A DNA stretch of 28,258 nucleotides. Origin: an uncultured Oscillospiraceae bacterium. GTDB taxonomy: Bacteria; Bacillota; Clostridia; Oscillospirales; Oscillospiraceae. The position numbers and the translations under genes are program-made. The DNA lies in assembly GCA_934636045.1 (NCBI GenBank), contig CAKTZP010000009.1, positions 1-28,258 of the forward strand, given 5' to 3'. Of the stretch, positions 23,747 to 28,258 are shown in pieces; the first letter of the stretch is position 1; the number at the start of each line of letters is the position of its first letter. A model generated the notes under the pieces. That model was not told the DNA's origin, made no database searches, and was given only the letters and a program-made list of their open reading frames with translations.

Positions 23747-24861
23747 AGCTCCAAATGCCGCAGCGCGGCTTCGTAATCCGTCGGGGAAAAGCAGACGGTG
23801 GGCAGCGCTCCGTCAGTGGCGGTACCGCACAGCAGCACGGTCGTCGCAGCGCCGGTCAGCTCCGCCAGCGCGGGCGAAGCAGCGGCGCAGAGGCAAACCG
23901 TCTTGCCGAAGGCCAGCGCGCCGCCTGCAGCCAGTGCTTCGGCCAGCGCATCGCCCGCCGCGGGCGCGTCGCGCAGGGTCAGGCTGAGCGCCTCAAGGGC
24001 CGCGTCCGTTTCCGGCGCGGCGTCGGCAAAGCGCAGTCCCTCCGGCGTCGTCCAGCCGAGGGTAAAGCCGACGCCCTGCTGCGCCAGCGCGGCGCAGACG
24101 GAAAACAGCACCTCCGCCTGCGCATCCAGCGCCTCCGGCGCGCCGCTGCGATCCCATAGGATCAAAAGCGAGCGCGCCACCGGCGCGCTGCCCTCGCGGA
24201 CGATGGGCCGGTCGAGCTTGTCCGAAAGCTTCCAGTGCAGCTGGCGCAGGCTGTCGCCGGGCTGATAGTCGCGCAGCGCGTAGGGCTCGGTCAGGTCGCT
24301 GCCGCGGCGGTCGGGCGCGTCGTCGCTCTCCTCGCTCTGCGCCGGATCGATGCGCAGCGAGACCTCCGGCGCAAAGGTATCCGGCAGGACGGTCAGGCGC
24401 GCGGCGGCATCGGTGCGCACGCGCTTGCAGCACAGGCCGGAAAGGCCGGTCAGCACCGCGCGGCGGACGTGCACACGCACCTGCCCGCAGTGCAGCGCGT
24501 GGAAGGAAAACACCGTCTGTCCCGGTGCGGCGCGCAGCAGCAGCGTGTCGCATTCGCCGGTCAGCTCGTTTTTCAGCGCAAGCTCGCAGAGCACGCAGCC
24601 GAGCGGCAGACGCGTGGCCGCAGCCACGGTGAGCGCTGCGGAAGCGTCCTCGTTCTTTGCCGCGGTGGGCGGCAGCGTCAGGCGAAGCGTCACATGGCGC
24701 GCCTGCAGCGCGCTGAGGACTGCGGCGGCCGCCAGAAACAGCGCCAGCGCTGCCAGACCGGCCAACGCCGCCGCGCTGCCCGTCCAGAGCAGCACCAGCA
24801 GCAATCCCAGCGCCGGCAGCAGCCACAGCAGTACCGCGCCGCGCCAAGCCTTGGCCGTCAA
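23743..24861 (-). CDS. DUF58 domain protein
   Basis: Membrane-associated DUF58 protein, 372 residues, usual partner of MoxR AAA+ ATPases. Two hydrophobic helices occupy about residues 8-52. An Ig-like extracytoplasmic stretch follows, then the DUF58 signature at about residues 195-225: 'YALRDYQPGDSLRQLHWKLSDKLDRPIVRE'-like text, of which 'DYQPGDSLRQLHWKLS' is diagnostic. The C-terminal part ('LLILWDRSG') resembles a von Willebrand A-type fold, although a complete MIDAS is not evident. ATGA overlaps join it to moxR upstream and to the transglutaminase-like gene downstream. The role of such trios is thought to be chaperone-like assembly or maturation of cell-envelope proteins; here the likely clients are the surface proteins of the same operon (inference). 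Confidence 0.92.
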   Translation of the reverse strand: MTAKAWRGAVLLWLLPALGLLLVLLWTGSAAALAGLAALALFLAAAAVLSALQARHVTLRLTLPPTAAKNEDASAALTVAAATRLPLGCVLCELALKNELTGECDTLLLRAAPGQTVFSFHALHCGQVRVHVRRAVLTGLSGLCCKRVRTDAAARLTVLPDTFAPEVSLRIDPAQSEESDDAPDRRGSDLTEPYALRDYQPGDSLRQLHWKLSDKLDRPIVREGSAPVARSLLILWDRSGAPEALDAQAEVLFSVCAALAQQGVGFTLGWTTPEGLRFADAAPETDAALEALSLTLRDAPAAGDALAEALAAGGALAFGKTVCLCAAASPALAELTGAATTVLLCGTATDGALPTVCFSPTDYEAALRHLEL

Positions 24862-25805
24862 GGCCGGAACTCCCGCACGCTCGGCGGCGTGACCGTTTGC
24901 AGCAGCTCGGCCAGCGCGGCGGCGGGGGTGTAGTCGTGCAGGCGCGCCTTGGCGCTCATCACGAGGCGGTGGGCGCAGACGTCGGGCAGTACCGCCGCGA
25001 CGTCCTCCGGCACGACGTAATCGCGCCGGTCAAGGTAGGCGCAGGCCTTGGCGCAGCGGCAGATCGCCAGTGCGCCGCGCGGGCTGACGCCCAGCTCCAC
25101 ATAGGGGTGCGTGCGCGTGCCCTCGGCCAAGCGAGCAACGTAATCATACACAGAATCCGCAATATAGACCGCCGAGACCTCGTCGATCAGGCGCTGCAGG
25201 GTCGCGATATCCGTCACGGGGCGGACGGCGTCGAGCGGGTCGGCGTGGTGGCGCTCCTTCAAAATGGCCAGCTGCGCGGCGCGGTCGGGGTAGCCCATGC
25301 TCAGGCGCACCAGAAAGCGGTCGAGCTGCGAGGCAGGCAGCCGCTGCGTGCCGGCCGAGCCGACGGGGTTTTGCGTGGCCAGCACCACAAAGGGCGCGGG
25401 CAGCGGATGCGTGACGCCGTCGACGGTAACGCGCCGCTCCTCCATCGCCTCGAGCAGCGCGGCCTGCGTGCGGCTGGAGGTGCGGTTGATCTCATCGGCG
25501 AGCAGCAGGTTCGTCATGACCGCACCGGGCTGATACGTAAGAGTGCCGCTGGCCTTGTCGTAGACCGAAAAGCCGAGAATATCGGACGGCAGCGTGTCCG
25601 GCGTGAACTGGACGCGGCGCGTCTCCAGCCCCAGCGCGCGGGCAAAGGAAAGCGCCAGCGTCGTCTTGCCAACGCCCGGAACATCATCCAGTAGGACATG
25701 TCCGCGCGCCAGCACGGCCATCAGCACGCGGTCGACCACCGCGTCCTTGCCGACAATAACATTCGTCACCTCCCGGCGAATCTGTTCAGTCAATTCATAC
25801 ATCAT
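24858..25805 (-). CDS. MoxR-family AAA+ ATPase
   Basis: Cytoplasmic AAA+ chaperone-type ATPase, 315 residues, the standard MoxR length. It shows Walker A 'GVGKTT', the family text 'RVQFTPDTLPSDILGFSVYD', Walker B 'LLLADEINR', 'RTQAALLEAMEERRVTVDG', sensor 1 in 'ATQNPVG', the arginine-finger region 'LDRFLVRL' and sensor 2 'GVSPRGAL'. All active-site motifs look intact. MoxR proteins act with DUF58/VWA proteins to activate or assemble other proteins. The start is ATG 25805 (a second ATG follows at once) behind GGAGGAA. The 79-base gap before it holds a dispersed repeat and an AT-rich stretch where a weak internal promoter cannot be excluded. Confidence 0.95.
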   Translation of the reverse strand: MMYELTEQIRREVTNVIVGKDAVVDRVLMAVLARGHVLLDDVPGVGKTTLALSFARALGLETRRVQFTPDTLPSDILGFSVYDKASGTLTYQPGAVMTNLLLADEINRTSSRTQAALLEAMEERRVTVDGVTHPLPAPFVVLATQNPVGSAGTQRLPASQLDRFLVRLSMGYPDRAAQLAILKERHHADPLDAVRPVTDIATLQRLIDEVSAVYIADSVYDYVARLAEGTRTHPYVELGVSPRGALAICRCAKACAYLDRRDYVVPEDVAAVLPDVCAHRLVMSAKARLHDYTPAAALAELLQTVTPPSVREFRP

Positions 25806-25866
25806 AATGGGTTCCTCCGGGTAAGAAAGTAATCCGTGAATTTAAAATAGAGATTTTGTTCCCGCT

Positions 25867-25894
25867 GCGTAGGGCGGGCTATCCTCAGTCCGCT
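25867..25894. repeat. dispersed repeat family A, copy 3 (inverted), overlapping a gene end
   Basis: Inverse of the 10149-10176 unit with several changes (GCGTAGGGCGGGCTATCCTC then AGTCCGCT). It covers the last codons and the TGA stop (25885-25887) of the toroid lipoprotein gene. Confidence 0.6.
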
Positions 25895-26838
25895 AGGGCG
25901 GCGAGAGCCTGGGCGGCTTGGGCGGTGGCGAGGAGGTTGCCCTCTGTATCTCCTAACGCGTGCGCAAAGCTGCCGTCTGGCTGGCGGAAGAGTTCAAGCG
26001 CAGTGAGAAGCGTGGTCTCTCCGCGCACAAAGCGCGCGTCCGTGCCGGCGTCGATGCCCAGCGCGGCCAGCGCCAGCAGCGTCTGGCTGATGCTCTCGGA
26101 GCTGACGGCGCCGTAGGAGGAAAAGGTACCTTCGTCTGACATTTGACCGGATAGCCATGCCAGTGCCGCCGCAATGACCTGCGGATGGTCGGCCGCGTAG
26201 GGCGCAAGGGCCTGCAGCGCCATAGCCGTGATGTCGACGTCCGGCGTGCCGACGACGAGGCCGAAGCCGCCGTCCGGCTCCTGACGGCTCAGAATTTCGG
26301 AAAGGATCGCCTCACGCGTCCATTTTGCGCCGTCCGGGACGTCAAACTGCCCCATATCGAGCACCTTCAGCGCATAGATCGGGCTGTTCAGCCCCTGCGC
26401 GTAGAGGTCGCCGGGGTAAGCATAAATGCCGTCGGCGATCAGATCGACCGGCGTGCCGTCCGGCTTCGTGCCGAAGGCTGTCGGGTCGCCGCCGAGGGTC
26501 AGGACGACCAAGGCAATGCGGTGATACTCTGTCGCTTTATATTCATGCAGCGTGCCGGCTTCGGCGTAGCAGTCCGTTACATGGCGCTCCAGCGCGGAAA
26601 GATAGGCGCCGTAGTCCTCGTCGGAGCCGGCGAGGCGGAGCGCGATGGCCGTCCAGTCGGAGATGGAGGTGCCCGCGCGGACGGCGTCCTCGTCGGCCAG
26701 CAGCCCGCCCTTGACGCCGAGCAGGGCGTGAATTCCCTCTGCTGTGCGGGACAGCGGGGTTGCCTCCGTCTGTGCGCTGCAGGCACACAGCAGCGCAAGG
26801 CACAGGATCACCGCAAGGGCGGAATAGCGTTTTTTCAT
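25885..26838 (-). CDS. alpha/alpha-toroid (prenyltransferase/squalene-cyclase-repeat) lipoprotein
   Basis: Probable surface lipoprotein, 317 residues. 'MKKRYSALAVILCLALLCAC' is a lipoprotein signal with Cys20 as the lipidated residue. The mature part is helical with repeats of the terpenoid cyclase/prenyltransferase toroid type: 'EPDGGFGLVVGTPDVDITAMALQALAPY', 'SSESISQTLLALAALGID' and 'RQPDGSFAHALGDTEGNLLATAQAAQALAAL'. It lacks an obvious DxDD or zinc site, so it looks like a binding rather than a catalytic toroid. The alpha domain of animal transcobalamin and intrinsic factor has the same fold, and the gene directly upstream encodes a DUF4430 domain, the matching beta domain. ATG 26838 overlaps the upstream stop (ATGA) and follows AAAGGAG. 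The fold call is strong; the ligand is inferred. Confidence 0.85.
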   Translation of the reverse strand: MKKRYSALAVILCLALLCACSAQTEATPLSRTAEGIHALLGVKGGLLADEDAVRAGTSISDWTAIALRLAGSDEDYGAYLSALERHVTDCYAEAGTLHEYKATEYHRIALVVLTLGGDPTAFGTKPDGTPVDLIADGIYAYPGDLYAQGLNSPIYALKVLDMGQFDVPDGAKWTREAILSEILSRQEPDGGFGLVVGTPDVDITAMALQALAPYAADHPQVIAAALAWLSGQMSDEGTFSSYGAVSSESISQTLLALAALGIDAGTDARFVRGETTLLTALELFRQPDGSFAHALGDTEGNLLATAQAAQALAALAD

Positions 26839-28258
26839 AATGGAGCTCCTTTGGGTAATTTCAGCGGTTGATGTAAATGGGAATGGTCGTTCAAAAAAGC
26901 GCACAATGTTCTGGCCGCGCCGGTTGAGGTTGTCGGCTTGCCCGGGTCGGTCGACGCGGGCGGGTTGGTTGGCGGTTCCGTCGGCGGGTCGGTTGGCTCG
27001 GTGGGGTCGACCGGCGGTTCGGTCGGGGGTTCGGTCGGGGGGTCTGTGGGCGGCTCGGTGGGGCTTCCCGTTGCGGGGAGGACGGTGCGGACGACCTCGC
27101 CGCATTTTTCGCAGGTTTGCTCCGTGTAGCCATCCTCGGTTTCGGTGGGCTCGACGCGGGCAGTTTCCACATAGCTGTGCTCCAGCGGATAGAACGCGCC
27201 GTCGCGCCAGATGCCGCAGTAGCCGGAAAGCGAGCCGTACATGCCGCCGGTCGCGCCGTAGCCGTCGATGTCCTTGCCCCACGCGAGGGTGAAGCGCAGC
27301 GTCAGCACGTCGCCGTCGCCGAGCGCCCATTCGGACAGGCCCTTGCCGGGGTAGTAGCCGTTGACGTCGTACATCCAGCCCGCGCCCCACGTGTAGTCGT
27401 GCTCGCCGAGGCTGTCGGTGCCGGGCGCGGCCGTGAGCGTGATGCCGTCGCGCAGGATGAGCGTCCAAAGGCGCGGGTCAATACTGGCACCATATAACAA
27501 GTCGCCGCGCCAGAGGCGCAGGAGGTAAAAGCCGCCGTTTTTCTTCGCTGTGCCGTCGTAATCGACCTGATCGTAGCCGCATTGCTCGAGCACCTGCAGA
27601 AGGGTTTGTGCAGCGGTGTCGCCCTGCCGCAGTTCGCAGGTCATGCTGTCGACGATGCCAAGGCCGACGGTGGTCGCGTCGATGCGGACGGTGGCGCTGC
27701 CGAGACGGTCGCCCTCGGACACCGGCTGATATACCAGCTCCAGCGTGCGCAGGGCGGAGTTGCCCTCGTCGTCCCACGCAAGGATCGTTACGGTATAAAT
27801 TCGCTCGTCGCCGCGCTGCGGCGGCTCAAGCGCGAGGACGTACTCATAGCCCGAGGCGGCCGAGCCCGTGGGGTTGGTCAGCAGCGCGCCGTCAAGGCGG
27901 ACGTTGAGGTGGTCGGCGTAGATGGGCGCGCCGTCCGTGCCCCTGCGGGCGGTGACAACGAGGGTGAACGACGAGGTCTTGATCGGCGCGGTCACGCCGT
28001 CGCGGTTCGTGCGAATGACCGGCGCAATGCCGACCTCGGGATGGTCTTCATCGGCACGGGCGGCACGATAGGATACGTAAAAAGTCGCTGCTTGACCGTA
28101 CTGCTGCCCGTCGCGGTAGAGATACAGGGTGAACTGATAATTCTTGTTCAGCGTCATGCGGACGGAGAAGCTTTGGCCGTCCGCGGGGGTCAGACGCGTG
28201 CCGTTGTTGGCCGAGGCGGTCGTCTCCTTCCAATACACGCGCAGGGACAGGTTCCCTT
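26835..28258 (-). CDS. surface protein with Ig-like and DUF4430 domains (5' truncated by window)
   Basis: The frame is open to the right edge of the window, so the true start and any signal peptide lie outside; the GTG at 28238 is an internal Val. About 474 residues are visible. The first about 185 are beta-rich, Ig/fibronectin-like ('YQFTLYLYRDGQQYG', 'YTVTILAWDDEGNSALRTLEL'). A full DUF4430 domain follows (about 190-325) with 'LRQGDTAAQTLLQVLEQCGY', 'WGAGWMYDVNGYYPGKGLSEWALGDGDVLTLRFT'-type text whose core is 'GWMYDVNGYYPGKG'. Then comes a small CxxC module ('HSYVETARVEPTETEDGY', 'CEKCGEVVRTVLPATG'), a Pro/Thr-rich tract, and an odd non-hydrophobic end ('CAFLNDHSHLHQPLKLPKG'). No C-terminal membrane or SLH anchor is present. 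It is coupled by ATGA to the toroid lipoprotein, so the two probably act together. Confidence 0.87.
   Translation of the reverse strand, partial: GNLSLRVYWKETTASANNGTRLTPADGQSFSVRMTLNKNYQFTLYLYRDGQQYGQAATFYVSYRAARADEDHPEVGIAPVIRTNRDGVTAPIKTSSFTLVVTARRGTDGAPIYADHLNVRLDGALLTNPTGSAASGYEYVLALEPPQRGDERIYTVTILAWDDEGNSALRTLELVYQPVSEGDRLGSATVRIDATTVGLGIVDSMTCELRQGDTAAQTLLQVLEQCGYDQVDYDGTAKKNGGFYLLRLWRGDLLYGASIDPRLWTLILRDGITLTAAPGTDSLGEHDYTWGAGWMYDVNGYYPGKGLSEWALGDGDVLTLRFTLAWGKDIDGYGATGGMYGSLSGYCGIWRDGAFYPLEHSYVETARVEPTETEDGYTEQTCEKCGEVVRTVLPATGSPTEPPTDPPTEPPTEPPVDPTEPTDPPTEPPTNPPASTDPGKPTTSTGAARTLCAFLNDHSHLHQPLKLPKGAPL
26941..27068 (-). repeat. coding repeat for Thr-Glu/Asp-Pro-Pro units
   Basis: Imperfect 12-base units encode 'TEPP', 'TDPP' and 'VDPT' near the C-terminus of the DUF4430 surface protein. 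They are similar in style to the TEAP tract of the VanW protein but in an unrelated gene. Confidence 0.8.

Noticed and set aside
23814..23820. GCCACTG on the - strand, the core of the B12 box of cobalamin riboswitches
   Set aside because: It lies inside the DUF58 coding sequence with no surrounding riboswitch core, so it is a chance 7-mer.
27066..27095. LPATG in the DUF4430 surface protein, resembling a sortase signal
   Set aside because: It is followed by a long Pro/Thr tract, not by a hydrophobic helix and basic tail at the C-terminus; it looks like the normal end of the CxxC module.

Overview
The window is high-GC Firmicute DNA. Dense, overlapping bacterial genes, a spo0A gene (endospore-forming Clostridia/Bacilli), SLH-anchored surface proteins, VanW and DUF4430 proteins, and small GC-rich intergenic repeats all point to a gut-type clostridium of the Oscillospiraceae (Ruminococcaceae) kind. 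This placement rests on gene content and style only; no rRNA, tRNA, CRISPR array, phage or full insertion sequence was seen.

Left part, + strand (1-7154). The window opens inside a TrkA-type potassium regulator followed by TrkH, then a repeat-filled gap. Next is a tight five-gene operon: PAP2 phosphatase (TTG start), membrane-anchored alpha/beta hydrolase, NrdG activase, dUTPase and YgiQ-type radical SAM protein. Most junctions overlap, and a strong intrinsic terminator closes it. It mixes envelope lipid recycling with nucleotide metabolism.

Middle part, - strand (7289-12455). A VanW-family wall protein, Spo0A and MscL each look like separate units with their own promoter-like or terminator-like signals. 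The gaps are filled with small repeats, including a 174-bp MITE-like element that appears to have split a bidirectional terminator between the convergent YgiQ and VanW genes. Spo0A has a normal DNA-binding domain but a receiver that has lost its acidic pair.

Right part, - strand (28258 down to 12542). Ten genes run in one direction, mostly with ATGA overlaps. In transcription order they are: an Ig-like/DUF4430 surface protein (5' end outside the window), an alpha/alpha-toroid lipoprotein, MoxR ATPase, DUF58 protein, a transglutaminase-like membrane protein with its catalytic Cys replaced by Asp, a 1,719-residue SLH surface protein with a PQQ-type propeller, a membrane-anchored DUF4430 protein, EcfT, a fused EcfA-EcfA' ATPase and an ECF S component.

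The most interesting reading is that this cluster is a surface capture and import machine. DUF4430 is the family of the C-terminal beta domain of animal transcobalamin/intrinsic factor, and the alpha/alpha toroid is the fold of their N-terminal domain. Here the two folds are on separate neighbouring genes, feeding a dedicated ECF transporter. A corrinoid (B12-like) substrate is the leading hypothesis, not a demonstrated fact; the operon's promoter and any riboswitch lie beyond the window's right edge.
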